Source: Reichenbachiella agariperforans
GTDB taxonomy: Bacteria > Bacteroidota > Bacteroidia > Cytophagales > Cyclobacteriaceae
Reading direction: 5' to 3'
Assembly: GCF_900142205.1 (NCBI RefSeq)
Contig: NZ_FRAA01000003.1
Span: 186,001-250,000 of the forward strand
Length of the DNA: 64,000 nucleotides
Below the pieces are notes generated by a model that made no database searches, was not told where the DNA came from, and was given only the letters and a program-made list of their open reading frames with translations. The translations under genes and the position numbers were made by a program. Below are positions 55,817 to 64,000 of this stretch, one piece after another (position 1 is the stretch's first letter; each line of letters opens with the position of its first letter).

Positions 55817-57078
55817 TTCTTTCCAAAATCTTTATCTATTTTCAAAAACCTAGTGATCACAAAAGATGGAATCGTAGCGATCATAACCCATATAAAGAAA
55901 TATTTGTACCCTACTAACTCCTGTACCCATCCACTCACCATACCAGGTAACATCATACCCAAAGCCATAAAACCTGTAGCAATAGCATAATGAGCCGTAC
56001 TATAATTCCCCTGAGAGACATACAGCATGTATAGCATATAACCTGTAAATCCAAAGCCATATCCGAATTGCTCGACTACTACTGCCGTGGTGATCAACAC
56101 ATAAGATTCTGGCTGAAAAAAGGATAAATACACATAAACAAGGTTAGGCAAGTTGATGGCTAACATCATCCACCAGATCCAATGTTTCAAACCATTTCTA
56201 GATGCCAATACCCCACCTACAATACCTCCAATAGTCAACGCCAACACCCCAAAAGTCCCATACATCACACCCACCTCTTGGGTACTCAAACCTAACCCTC
56301 CGACGGTCACATCATCCAACAAAAAAGGAGATGATAGTTTGACCAACTGAGATTCGCCAAGACGGTAGGTCATCAAAAATGCAATCGTCATCAATAAATC
56401 TGGCTTGGTAAAAAAGAGACGGAAAGTCTCGAAAAACTCTGCCAACACTTGACGACCTGTCTTCTTAACGGTAACGGGCTCTTCTGCTTTGGGTAGAAAG
56501 AGCTGGTGATAAATAAAAAAACCAAAGAACAATGCTGATACAACTCCAAAAACAGTGCTCCACGCCATTTGTATACTCGGCATAGTCTCTTCAAAATATC
56601 CCGCCAGAACGACCAAGAGACCCTGACCTGCTATCATAGATATACGGTAAAATGTACTCCTAATCCCTACAAAGAAGGATTGCTGACCAGAATTCAATGC
56701 GATGAGATATAATCCATCCGCTGCTATATCGTGTGTGGCAGAACTAAAAGCCATTAACCACAAAAAGGCCAAAGAATACTGAAAAAAACTATCCATTGGA
56801 ATGGTCAGTGCTACACAAGCCAATGATGCACCCAAGAGTAACTGCATCATCACTACCCATCTCCTTTTGCTACCAATGATATCTACCAGTGGACTCCAAA
56901 TGGGTTTGATTACCCATGGTAGATAAAGCCAACTCGTATAGAAAGCTATTTCCCCATTACTAATATCCAGGTTCTTATACATGATCACCGATACGGTCAT
57001 CACCATCACGTAAGGCAGCCCTTGAGCAAAATAGAGCGTAGGTATCCAATTCCAAGGATTGGTGTTTGCTTTTATCAT
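55813..57078 (-). CDS. ampG: AmpG-like MFS muropeptide/sugar permease
   Basis: 421 residues with 12 transmembrane helices. The start WIPTLYFAQGLPYVMVMTVSVIMYKNLDI, the WLYLPWVIKPIWSPLVD segment and FSSATHDIAADGLYL (near 115) are the hallmarks of the AmpG branch of the major facilitator superfamily, which imports GlcNAc-anhydroMurNAc sugars with or without peptide. Since no anhydro-sugar kinase is present, the cargo here may be hydrolysed (reducing) fragments. First gene of the operon ending at 47.2 kb. Two TGCA sites 5 bp apart (57114, 57119) lie in its leader. Confidence 0.92.
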   Translation of the reverse strand: MIKANTNPWNWIPTLYFAQGLPYVMVMTVSVIMYKNLDISNGEIAFYTSWLYLPWVIKPIWSPLVDIIGSKRRWVVMMQLLLGASLACVALTIPMDSFFQYSLAFLWLMAFSSATHDIAADGLYLIALNSGQQSFFVGIRSTFYRISMIAGQGLLVVLAGYFEETMPSIQMAWSTVFGVVSALFFGFFIYHQLFLPKAEEPVTVKKTGRQVLAEFFETFRLFFTKPDLLMTIAFLMTYRLGESQLVKLSSPFLLDDVTVGGLGLSTQEVGVMYGTFGVLALTIGGIVGGVLASRNGLKHWIWWMMLAINLPNLVYVYLSFFQPESYVLITTAVVVEQFGYGFGFTGYMLYMLYVSQGNYSTAHYAIATGFMALGMMLPGMVSGWVQELVGYKYFFIWVMIATIPSFVITRFLKIDKDFGKK

Positions 57079-57113
57079 TGTGGTTTAATCTTATTTTTCT
57101 ACTAATAGCTACA

Positions 57114-57122
57114 TGCAATGCA
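57114..57122 (-). promoter_or_regulatory. Possible weak DeoR site before ampG
   Basis: TGCA at 57114 and 57119, in the arrangement TGCAATGCA also found at 58046-58054 in the deoR/namZ divergon. It lies 35 bp upstream of ampG. Two sites alone could be chance. Confidence 0.3.
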
Positions 57123-57218
57123 GACTAATATCAATGCTTCTATATCAAAAAAAAGACATAGAAAGTCCGTGTTTCAATTTTGAACAAAGTGAAACAGTAT
57201 TTTTTTCAAGACATAAAC

Positions 57219-57237
57219 AACTGTATTACATACAGTT
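57219..57237 (-). terminator. Small hairpin after deoR
   Basis: AACTGTAT (57219-57226), loop TAC, ATACAGTT (57230-57237), starting 3 bp beyond the deoR stop. The stem is weak and A/T-rich; partial read-through into ampG is likely. Confidence 0.4.
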
Positions 57238-57239
57238 AA

Positions 57240-57989
57240 TTATATCACTTGTATACCTCTTGACCTATAACCAGCTAATTTCCCATCGTATGAATCCACC
57301 TCTGTAATCAGTGTATGTATGGACTCTAAACCGCTAACTCTAAATCGTTGCTTGGTATCGATCTTTTCTGAAGTTGACATGACCACCACTTGATCCGAAA
57401 CAGCAATAATGGCTTTTTTCAACTGAGACACTTCCCAATCGATCTCCATTAGCCCCGTATTCATATCAATACCACTAGCCCCTAAAAAGCACTTGTCAGC
57501 TCTAATCTTTGAGATATACTGAATCATATCTAGACCAATCGTCACCTGTGCACTCTTCATCAGCTTACCTCCAAACAAGATCACATCAATTTTCGGATGT
57601 TCCGATAATCTCATTGCGATCGGCAAACTGTAGGTAAACACTGTCACACCTAAATCAGGAGGCATAAGACTGACCAATTCGAAATTGGTCGTTCCTCCAC
57701 CGATAATTAGTACGTCATTGTCTTCGATCAACTCCAGTGCCTTTTCAGCCATCACTAATTTCTTGTCATGGTCAAAAATCTCTTCCTCTTGATAAGAGTA
57801 AACCTTTTGAGAGGTATTTAGCGCTCCACCATGGATTTTTAGTAACTTACCTTCATTGGCTAGTTCCTTGAGGTCACGTCGAATTGTATCCTCTGACACG
57901 TTCAGCCGAACACTGAGGTCAGTAGAATATACCTTTTTCTCCTCCCTAAGCAATTTCAATATCTGATCTTGCCTTTCTCGTTTTAGCAT
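57240..57989 (-). CDS. DeoR family transcriptional regulator
   Basis: 249 residues from the ATG at 57989 (the frame continues 22 codons upstream through the operator sites). The N-terminal helix-turn-helix (RERQDQILKLLREEKKVYSTDLSVRLNVSEDTIRRDLKEL-type pattern, residues 3-45) is the DeoR signature. The sensor domain (about 75-235) has the sugar-phosphate-binding motifs IIGGGTTNFELV and LGASGIDMNTG. Ligands of this family are phosphorylated sugars; GlcNAc-6-P or MurNAc-6-P would fit. It is divergent from namZ, and TGCA repeats in its own promoter suggest autoregulation. Confidence 0.93.
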   Translation of the reverse strand: MLKRERQDQILKLLREEKKVYSTDLSVRLNVSEDTIRRDLKELANEGKLLKIHGGALNTSQKVYSYQEEEIFDHDKKLVMAEKALELIEDNDVLIIGGGTTNFELVSLMPPDLGVTVFTYSLPIAMRLSEHPKIDVILFGGKLMKSAQVTIGLDMIQYISKIRADKCFLGASGIDMNTGLMEIDWEVSQLKKAIIAVSDQVVVMSTSEKIDTKQRFRVSGLESIHTLITEVDSYDGKLAGYRSRGIQVI

Positions 57990-57992
57990 ATT

Positions 57993-58067
57993 TGCATCTT
58001 TTTTGCATGTATAATACCCAAATGTAACATTTATTTGCATATAAATGCAATGCATAGTTTAGATTTA
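57993..58067. promoter_or_regulatory. deoR/namZ divergent promoters with TGCA half-site clusters
   Basis: TGCA lies at 57993 and 58004 (11 bp apart), and at 58036, 58046 and 58051. For deoR (minus strand) a -33 TTG at 58048-58050 and a -7 TACATTTG at 58019-58026 are 21 bp apart. For namZ (+ strand) a -33 TTTG at 58034-58037 and a -7-like TAGATTTA (58060-58067) are 22 bp apart. The right half-sites sit between the boxes of both promoters, so one bound repressor could block both. Confidence 0.65.
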
Positions 58068-58096
58068 CACTAACAAGGGCAAAAACATATCATATT

Positions 58097-59278
58097 ATGG
58101 TAAAAACTGGTTTAGATATATTGAGCAGCAACAAAACTGCACAACAAGACATCAAAGGAAATATTGGTTACTTATGCCATGCTGCCTCTATCGACACTAA
58201 CATTCAGCACGGTATAGACGTCTTGCAATCTATCTTTGGCGAACGACTGACCAAGTTATTCTCTCCTCAACATGGACTATCTGCTGACGTGCAGGATAAC
58301 ATGGTAGAATCAGATCACTTTGAGCATTCGCATTATCATCTACCCGTCTACAGCCTCTACTCCGAAACACGCAAACCTACCCCATCGATGCTCGACAACT
58401 TAGACCATGTCATCATCGACCTGCAAGATGTAGGCACTAGAATTTACACCTACATCTACACGATGATCTATATGATGGAAGCCTGTGGAGAATTAGGTAT
58501 TCCTGTGACGGTTTTGGATAGACCTAACCCTATCGATACAGTTCATGTAGAGGGCAATGTTCTTGATATGCAGTATCGTTCATTTATCGGTCGCTACCCA
58601 ATGCCCATGAGACATGGGTTGACCATAGGAGAAGTAGCACAGATGGCTACCACACACTGGGATGTCAAATGCGAATTAAACGTCATTAAGATGACTGGAT
58701 ATGATCGCCAAATGAGCTTTTTCGATACAGGTCTACCATGGGTTCTTCCATCGCCTAACCTTCCCACAGTAGATGGGGCATACATTTTTCCTGGATCGGT
58801 ACTGTTTGAAGGAACTAACATCTCGGAAGGGCGTGGCACATCCAGAGGTCTCGAAATCATTGGACATCCTGATATCAAACATTTTGACCTGCTAAAAACA
58901 TTAACCCCCATGTTTAGAGAAGCGAAACTAGAAGGCTTTGTACTCAGACCCGTTACGTTCATACCCACCTTTCAAAAACACCATGGTATACCTTGCCAAG
59001 GCTATCAGGTTCATGTAACAGATCTTCAAACATTCGAACCATGGAAGGTTGGTCAGATTCTATGCAAAGCATTTTATCATCACCTTGGACAGGCATTCCA
59101 ATGGAAGCAACCGCCCTATGAGTATGAGTATAACCTACTGCCCATCGACATCCTGAATGGCACAGACCAAGTGAGACAATGGATAGAGTCCAATGGGAGC
59201 CTCTCCAAACTGGAAGAACTCGACATGATAGGTAGAGGAGACTATCTGAAACAGCGTGACCAGATTTTGATCTATTAG
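58097..59278 (+). CDS. namZ: Exo-beta-N-acetylmuramidase (NamZ, DUF1343), no signal peptide
   Basis: 393 residues of the DUF1343 family, whose B. subtilis member NamZ removes MurNAc from the non-reducing end of peptidoglycan chains. Family strings are KLFSPQHGLSADVQDN, VIIDLQDVGTRIYTYIYTM, VTVLDRPNPI, WVLPSPNLPTVDGA and FEGTNISEGRGTSRGLEIIG. The protein starts directly at the domain with no signal sequence, so unlike secreted homologues it should be cytoplasmic, next to NagZ in function. It is divergent from deoR across the shared operator region and converges with csaA, 39 bp apart. Confidence 0.92.
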   Translation: MVKTGLDILSSNKTAQQDIKGNIGYLCHAASIDTNIQHGIDVLQSIFGERLTKLFSPQHGLSADVQDNMVESDHFEHSHYHLPVYSLYSETRKPTPSMLDNLDHVIIDLQDVGTRIYTYIYTMIYMMEACGELGIPVTVLDRPNPIDTVHVEGNVLDMQYRSFIGRYPMPMRHGLTIGEVAQMATTHWDVKCELNVIKMTGYDRQMSFFDTGLPWVLPSPNLPTVDGAYIFPGSVLFEGTNISEGRGTSRGLEIIGHPDIKHFDLLKTLTPMFREAKLEGFVLRPVTFIPTFQKHHGIPCQGYQVHVTDLQTFEPWKVGQILCKAFYHHLGQAFQWKQPPYEYEYNLLPIDILNGTDQVRQWIESNGSLSKLEELDMIGRGDYLKQRDQILIY

Positions 59279-59317
59279 TCTTGGCGGCAATGTTTTACAC
59301 AGAGGATTTCTAGACCA

Positions 59318-59656
59318 CTATGCTATTCTAAGGCCATTATCCACCTCACGCTCAGGCTGAATCAAGGTCACCTGTCCCTCCTCTCCTACTGCTCCCAGCA
59401 CTAAGCATTCGCTCATAAAATTGGCAATCTGCTTTGGCGGGAAATTAACTACGGCGAGTATCTGCTTACCGATGAGTGATTCAGGTTCATACAGTTTAGT
59501 GATCTGCGCAGAGGTCTTTTTCTGTCCCAGTACACCAAAATCTATCGTCAGTTTATAAGCAGGCTTAATCGCCTCCTCAAACATCTCAGCTCTGACAATC
59601 ACTCCAACTCTAATATCTACTTTCTGAAAATCACTCCAACTTAAATCCTGATTCAC
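59318..59656 (-). CDS. csaA: tRNA-binding-domain chaperone-like protein CsaA
   Basis: 112 residues, the full length of CsaA. The OB-fold EMAP/tRNA-binding domain has DIRVGVIVRAEMFEEAIKPAYKLTIDFG at the start and the VVNFPPKQIANFMSECLVLG motif. CsaA proteins bind tRNA and have been linked to protein export. Monocistronic, not part of the murein locus. Confidence 0.93.
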   Translation of the reverse strand: MNQDLSWSDFQKVDIRVGVIVRAEMFEEAIKPAYKLTIDFGVLGQKKTSAQITKLYEPESLIGKQILAVVNFPPKQIANFMSECLVLGAVGEEGQVTLIQPEREVDNGLRIA

Positions 59657-59756
59657 GACATTTTTTTGATCAAAACTAGCAAGAAGTCAAAACATATCTC
59701 CATCCATCGGGGTATGCATTAGTATATTTACCTATTATCAATCAAGAAACAGAAAC

Positions 59757-60254
59757 ATGTCAACGATTACATTAAAAGGAAACGAAATTCACACGTCTGG
59801 TCAATTACCTGCTACAGGTTCAACGGCGCCAGAGTTCACTTTGGTTAAAGGAGATCTCTCAGAGGCTAAGTTAGCTGACTTTGCGGGACAGAAGCTCATC
59901 CTCAACATCTTCCCAAGTGTAGATACAGGCACTTGTGCTACTTCGGTCAGGACATTCAATGAAAAGGCTGCCAAACTAGACAACACCAAAGTACTTTGCA
60001 TCTCTAGAGACCTTCCATTCGCACAAGGCAGATTTTGCGGAGCAGAAGGAATCGAAAACGTGGTAATGCTGTCTGATTTCAGAGATGGAGCATTCGGCAA
60101 GAGTTACAACCTAGATATCATCGATGGTCCTTTACAAGGACTACACTCACGTAGCATCGTCGTAGTAGACGAAAGTGGAAAAGTAGTCTACACAGAACAA
60201 GTCGCTGAGACTACCGAAGAACCCAACTACGAGCAAGCACTCGCAGCACTATAA
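59757..60254 (+). CDS. tpx: Thiol peroxidase
   Basis: 165 residues, the family length. Atypical 2-Cys peroxiredoxin: peroxidatic Cys60 in VDTGTC60ATSVRTFN and resolving Cys94 in GRFC94GAEG, 34 residues apart as in E. coli Tpx. It reduces hydrogen and alkyl peroxides with electrons from thioredoxin, in the cytoplasm or periplasm; no signal peptide is present. A hairpin follows at 60316-60343. Confidence 0.96.
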   Translation: MSTITLKGNEIHTSGQLPATGSTAPEFTLVKGDLSEAKLADFAGQKLILNIFPSVDTGTCATSVRTFNEKAAKLDNTKVLCISRDLPFAQGRFCGAEGIENVVMLSDFRDGAFGKSYNLDIIDGPLQGLHSRSIVVVDESGKVVYTEQVAETTEEPNYEQALAAL

Positions 60255-60315
60255 ATTCACAATGTATTATTATAGAAATAACATAGGCATTGTGGAATAG
60301 GTTTGGAAAAACTAT

Positions 60316-60343
60316 TAGCTTCCAGTTATCAAACTGGAGGCTA
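60316..60343 (+). terminator. Terminator after tpx
   Basis: TAGCTTCCAGTT (60316-60327), loop ATCA, AACTGGAGGCTA (60332-60343), a 12-bp stem with one G-T pair, followed by TTTCTC; 62 bp past the tpx stop. Confidence 0.65.
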
Positions 60344-60470
60344 TTTCTCATCCTTGGTTTGAGTTGTAACTGAAACGATTTTATTTAAATGATATCGTTC
60401 CATCGAGATCTTTTCAAAATTACAACCAGCAGCATTTGGAGTTAGAGGAGAGAAAAATTAATGAGTTGGA

Positions 60471-63089
60471 CTAGTCATCACAGACGATTAGTTCATACTC
60501 ATTACCTCTATACGCTTCTGATCTGATTTTATTCCCCGTGGCATCATAATACACGACTACATAGAAATCTCCCTCTGGAAATACCCGCTCAGCAAAGTAT
60601 ACATTCTGCTGTAAACTCCCGACATTGTAGATATCGTTGAAAACTGCGGGGATGATTAGCCCTCTCTCAGCATGATAGACCCCATATTTGTTATCTATCC
60701 GAACCTCTATGGTTTTGACCGAACTGGAGTCACTAAAATACTGATAACCGTCGATACCGCTCACATATACCTCATCACTATAGATCGCCCTTACCTCCCA
60801 TTGTCCATTGCGATGAGCTAGCACAGCACTATCAGTCCAATACTCGATCTGGTCGTAAACACCATCAATACGCTGCTGATTATCTATCCCTAACAAACCA
60901 TAGCCATCTTCCTCTTTCACAACGAACAACGCTTCATTGTAGCGTCTAAATTTCTCTTGAAATCCAATGGTAAGCAACTGTCTTTTATTGAAATCAAATG
61001 CTCCGAATTCACCATCCAGCAGTACATGAGACACACCATCTTTTGCCTCACTAATTGCATCATAGTTTACCTTCATAATGAGTTTACCTTTGGCATCTAC
61101 AGCACCATACTTATTTCCCTCCTTGACGGAAAACACGCCATCTGCAACAAAGCCTATCTCATCATAATCACAGCGAAACTGTAACACGCCATCTTTATAC
61201 AGGTACAGTATCCCGTCACGACGTATCACCAGATAATGTACTTCAGTCCTGCGGCTAGAACTCACGGTTTGTAGATACTCTCCTTCCTCCACCTCTACGA
61301 CTTTCTTATTCGGGAAGATAGCCGTACCTCTCTCTCCACTAAATACAATCGCTATATCATCCCCTATCAGCTTCAGCGAATCAATATTTAAAATCGGTTC
61401 GTCATCCATGCTCTTATTATGCACAGACCAAGCTCCTTTCGCATTTAGTCCTATCCACTCGTAATTTTGCAATATATCATCATAGATCAATTCGGAATAG
61501 TGTCCAAACTTTTTGTCATATACATAGTACCCAGCCTCTACCCGAAAGACCCAAGTTTCATAAAGCGTATTGATACTAATCGTGGCTTCTGGCGAAACGA
61601 CTTGCAGACCGCCATTGATCAAGAACTCATGATCTGCCGTATAGCCTACTATATAATCTTCGTTGATCAATTCTACCTCCTCGTAGGCAAGTTCGATCTC
61701 TCTTTGGTCATGGAGTATTTCGTCCAGACTAGTCACACCAAAAACACCATCTACTTCGACCACCCAAAAGGATCCTTCGAGATAGATATCATCATAGGCG
61801 GGTTCCAAAAACACTTGACCCGTAATTCCCGCCAAACCCTTTTTACCATCCTGTTGAAACACGATCAGTCTATCATCCAGCACATCAATCTTTTCATAGA
61901 CATTGGGTAGAATCAAATCTCCTGTGAGTGTAATCGCTCCCTCTTTCCCCTCTTTGATCACCGCCAATATCCCGTTTCCCAGATCACGATAGCTATCTAA
62001 CGCACCTTCATAAATAACCGTCCCCGCACGATTGATCAGCTGATATAGCCCATTTTGTTTTACCTCCAGAACTTCTTCCTCTACACCGCCGCACAAATAT
62101 GAAAAACTTATATCTTCATAAGGACCTCCCAAAAAAGCGCTGCCCTCCAGATCAAAAAATGCATACTTACCCTCCTTGTAAAATGGATAAAGCACAACCG
62201 CATTCAGCGCCTCTAATGCTGCAACAGAATCCATGAAGTGATGATATACCGTTCGGTTAAAGGAAGCCAATTGATCCGCATCTATCCCTCCCGAATGATA
62301 GAGCAACCCAAGTGCTTTTTGGGTTAGTCGAGGGTTTTGGTAGTGGTTGACAAAATCCATAATATCTTCGGCTAACAAGCCCGCAACTTTCTTTTGATAG
62401 ATCATGGTCTCTACCTCATCACGATACGGAGTATCTGGAAAATCGACTAAAAACTGTTCTAAATCCGCTAGTTGGTTGGATCGTGTTTTCTCCTCGAACA
62501 CCAGTCGATCAAAACGCTCTTTGGCCTCCGCATACTGTGCAGCCTCAGGGTATCGCAACACAAAATCCTGATAAGCCTCCCACGTCCCTTCCTTCACAAT
62601 GACTCGAAATTGGAGTTCATTCCGACGAGACTTAGCCAAGCCTAACTCCTCAGCATTAGGGTAGTGATTGATAAAAAACGCATACGCTTCAATTTCATCT
62701 ACAGCTACTGCTCGTTGATAAGCCAGACTGTCAATATACATTTTCAGCACTGAGAATGATTCCTCCGTCACATCGGACTTATCCATCTCATCACTATGAT
62801 CTTCCGTACGGTCTGGCAACATGTTCATCCCCGCTAGGATGTAATCATGCGCTGTATCTAGGTCACCCTGTTCGTTGCTCGGTGCGACATAGAACTTAGC
62901 GTAGGCATAGGAGACCAGTGGGTTCAGACTATCTACATCATAAGACCGAATCAGATATTCCTTCGCCTTTTCATAGTCTTCCTTTTCAATGGCACGGAGT
63001 GCTTGTTTGGACCGATCTGCCAGCAAGACATGCGCCATGCATAGCAGCAATAAGAGGATATATTTACTTTTATTCAAAAAATACAGCAT
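60471..63089 (-). CDS. WG-repeat protein with N-terminal TPR-like region, secreted
   Basis: 872 residues with a signal peptide (about 1-25). Residues 26-290 are helical, TPR-like (ALRAIEKEDYEKAKEYLIRSYDVD). The rest is built of WG (KWG) repeats, recognisable by units such as KYGAVDAKGKLIMKVNYD, GKKGLAGITGQVFLEPAYDDI and KYGVYHAERGLIIPAVFNDI, each about 40-60 residues. WG repeats form a beta-propeller-like or solenoid surface whose ligands are unknown. Monocistronic; no link with the murein locus is seen. Confidence 0.85.
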   Translation of the reverse strand: MLYFLNKSKYILLLLLCMAHVLLADRSKQALRAIEKEDYEKAKEYLIRSYDVDSLNPLVSYAYAKFYVAPSNEQGDLDTAHDYILAGMNMLPDRTEDHSDEMDKSDVTEESFSVLKMYIDSLAYQRAVAVDEIEAYAFFINHYPNAEELGLAKSRRNELQFRVIVKEGTWEAYQDFVLRYPEAAQYAEAKERFDRLVFEEKTRSNQLADLEQFLVDFPDTPYRDEVETMIYQKKVAGLLAEDIMDFVNHYQNPRLTQKALGLLYHSGGIDADQLASFNRTVYHHFMDSVAALEALNAVVLYPFYKEGKYAFFDLEGSAFLGGPYEDISFSYLCGGVEEEVLEVKQNGLYQLINRAGTVIYEGALDSYRDLGNGILAVIKEGKEGAITLTGDLILPNVYEKIDVLDDRLIVFQQDGKKGLAGITGQVFLEPAYDDIYLEGSFWVVEVDGVFGVTSLDEILHDQREIELAYEEVELINEDYIVGYTADHEFLINGGLQVVSPEATISINTLYETWVFRVEAGYYVYDKKFGHYSELIYDDILQNYEWIGLNAKGAWSVHNKSMDDEPILNIDSLKLIGDDIAIVFSGERGTAIFPNKKVVEVEEGEYLQTVSSSRRTEVHYLVIRRDGILYLYKDGVLQFRCDYDEIGFVADGVFSVKEGNKYGAVDAKGKLIMKVNYDAISEAKDGVSHVLLDGEFGAFDFNKRQLLTIGFQEKFRRYNEALFVVKEEDGYGLLGIDNQQRIDGVYDQIEYWTDSAVLAHRNGQWEVRAIYSDEVYVSGIDGYQYFSDSSSVKTIEVRIDNKYGVYHAERGLIIPAVFNDIYNVGSLQQNVYFAERVFPEGDFYVVVYYDATGNKIRSEAYRGNEYELIVCDD

Positions 63090-63181
63090 TGGTTGTCATG
63101 CGAAATTAATCAATTCAATTTTAGAGCAACGACAAGTCATAGATAGGATTCCTCCATTATTTTTGAATCAAATATCAATCC

Positions 63182-63805
63182 ATGACCATACAACAGCTCA
63201 ACAAGGAATTAGGCAATATAGACCTCTACCTTTTAGATCAAATCCTCAAAGCCAATATACCACCCACTGTGCGGGTATTAGATGCAGGCTGTGGAGAAGG
63301 TCGAAACCTGATCTATTTCCTCAACAATGGCTACAATGTACACGGGATAGACCAAAATCCTGATGCGATTCGCATGCTACAGTTCATCGCAGGCAGCAAC
63401 TATCCCGATCAACCCAAAGGAAACTTCATAGAAGGTCAAATCCACGACATGCCCTATCCTGACCAATGTTTCGACTTGGTCATCAGCAGTGCTGTACTGC
63501 ACTTCTCTCCAGACACCGCTACTTTTTGGGCGGGGGTCAAAGAGATGACACGCGTCCTCAGACCTGGAGGTATGCTATTCATCCGTATGACAGCCATCAT
63601 GGGGCTGGAGGATGTTATCAGCCCACAAGGAGAGCAGCATGCGCTACCCGATGGCAGTGTTCGTTTCCTCATCACCGAGAGCATTATCGAGCAACTCCAA
63701 AATGACTATAACTATAGCCCTATAGAAGCTACCAAATCTGTACTCGTCGACAGAAAGCGATGCATGACAACCTTGGTTTTGAGAAAAAACCAAATCGAAC
63801 TGTAA
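63182..63805 (+). CDS. Class I SAM-dependent methyltransferase
   Basis: 207 residues. The Rossmann-like methyltransferase motifs are motif I VLDAGCGEGRNLIYFL, the acidic GIDQNPDAI at the end of strand 2, and FDLVISSAVLHF with VLRPGGMLFIR as motifs IV and VI. It fits the Methyltransf_11/25 group of small-molecule methyltransferases. The substrate cannot be inferred; it is divergent from the WG-repeat gene. Confidence 0.88.
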   Translation: MTIQQLNKELGNIDLYLLDQILKANIPPTVRVLDAGCGEGRNLIYFLNNGYNVHGIDQNPDAIRMLQFIAGSNYPDQPKGNFIEGQIHDMPYPDQCFDLVISSAVLHFSPDTATFWAGVKEMTRVLRPGGMLFIRMTAIMGLEDVISPQGEQHALPDGSVRFLITESIIEQLQNDYNYSPIEATKSVLVDRKRCMTTLVLRKNQIEL

Positions 63806-63894
63806 TCTTGGCAACAATAATTCGTAATATTACTACCTCTTCAAACAGCAACTATTGCGTGTATACCATACTTTTGAAGGGTTAAAAAAATTAT

Positions 63895-64000
63895 ATGCTT
63901 CGCACGAGTCTATTTGTTATTTTCTTCCTTTCCGCCTTTGCAAGCCAGTCCCAAAACTTCTTTGACTGGCGCTATCACGATCGGTATTTCTCGGTATTCG
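63895..64000 (+). CDS. Start of a secreted protein, cut by the window edge
   Basis: An ATG at 63895 opens a frame to the last base: 35 residues with a clear signal peptide (LFVIFFLSAFASQSQ) followed by NFFDWRYHDRYFSVF. The start resembles small outer-membrane-barrel proteins of Cytophagales, but too little is present to identify it. Confidence 0.6.
   Translation, partial: MLRTSLFVIFFLSAFASQSQNFFDWRYHDRYFSVF

Noticed and set aside
1-64000. tRNA, rRNA, prophage or complete insertion sequence
   Set aside because: No cloverleaf, conserved rRNA stretch, phage structural gene or transposase was recognised in the window.

Overview
The window looks like a chromosomal segment of a free-living, probably marine, member of the Bacteroidota (order Cytophagales or a near relative). 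The evidence is a SusC/SusD pair, several type IX secretion (T9SS) C-terminal sorting domains, Bacteroidota-style lipoboxes, candidate -7 boxes of the TAnnTTTG type, a DUF4212/acetate-type symporter pair, PKD and WG-repeat surface proteins, and the long NagB-PIG-L fusion. No tRNA, rRNA, phage gene, intact insertion sequence or CRISPR array was seen.

Layout. 0-24.4 kb is mixed housekeeping and accessory DNA: the 3' end of a GH3 glycosidase, a serine hydrolase, a symporter pair, an M16 protease, a cadherin-like lipoprotein, a ThuA-like protein, a CHAT/TPR - PKD-barrel - lipoprotein cluster divergent from a sigma factor and its TPR partner, a Crp/Fnr regulator with a DoxX-like protein, an EamA exporter, a BNR-repeat T9SS protein and a glycerophosphodiesterase. 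Two intergenic regions (1.93-2.03 kb and 17.11-17.23 kb) carry arrays of a 12-bp palindrome around CTTGCGCAAG in exact 22-bp register.

24.6-59.3 kb reads as one peptidoglycan-utilisation locus. The susC operon (46.6 to 39.6 kb) encodes a TonB-dependent transporter, SusD-like lipoprotein and two probable surface lipoproteins; a GHL10 (DigH-like) hydrolase follows behind an internal terminator. The operon 57.1 to 47.2 kb encodes an AmpG-like permease, NagZ, a second GHL10 hydrolase, two TolB-like propellers around a T9SS amidase, and a decayed gene. The nagB(PIG-L)-murK-murQ operon handles the amino sugars. Another set (AmpD-like amidase, M14 carboxypeptidase, VanX dipeptidase) and a D-amino-acid dehydrogenase, Ala-Glu epimerase and diaminopimelate decarboxylase handle stem peptides. 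A DeoR regulator is divergent from a NamZ (DUF1343) exo-muramidase, and a NagX-like membrane protein sits at the far end. The inferred route is: surface amidase strips peptides, GHL10 enzymes cut the denuded glycan, SusCD and AmpG import fragments, cytoplasmic NagZ and NamZ release GlcNAc and MurNAc, and MurK, MurQ and NagB feed the sugars to glycolysis.

Four promoters of this locus (nagX, nagB, susC, and the deoR/namZ divergon) share TGCA half-sites repeated at about 11-bp steps; upstream of susC four half-sites are spaced exactly 11-11-11. These are the likely operators of the DeoR protein and mark the locus as one regulon.

59.3-64 kb returns to ordinary genes: CsaA, thiol peroxidase, a WG-repeat protein, a methyltransferase and the start of a secreted protein cut by the window edge.
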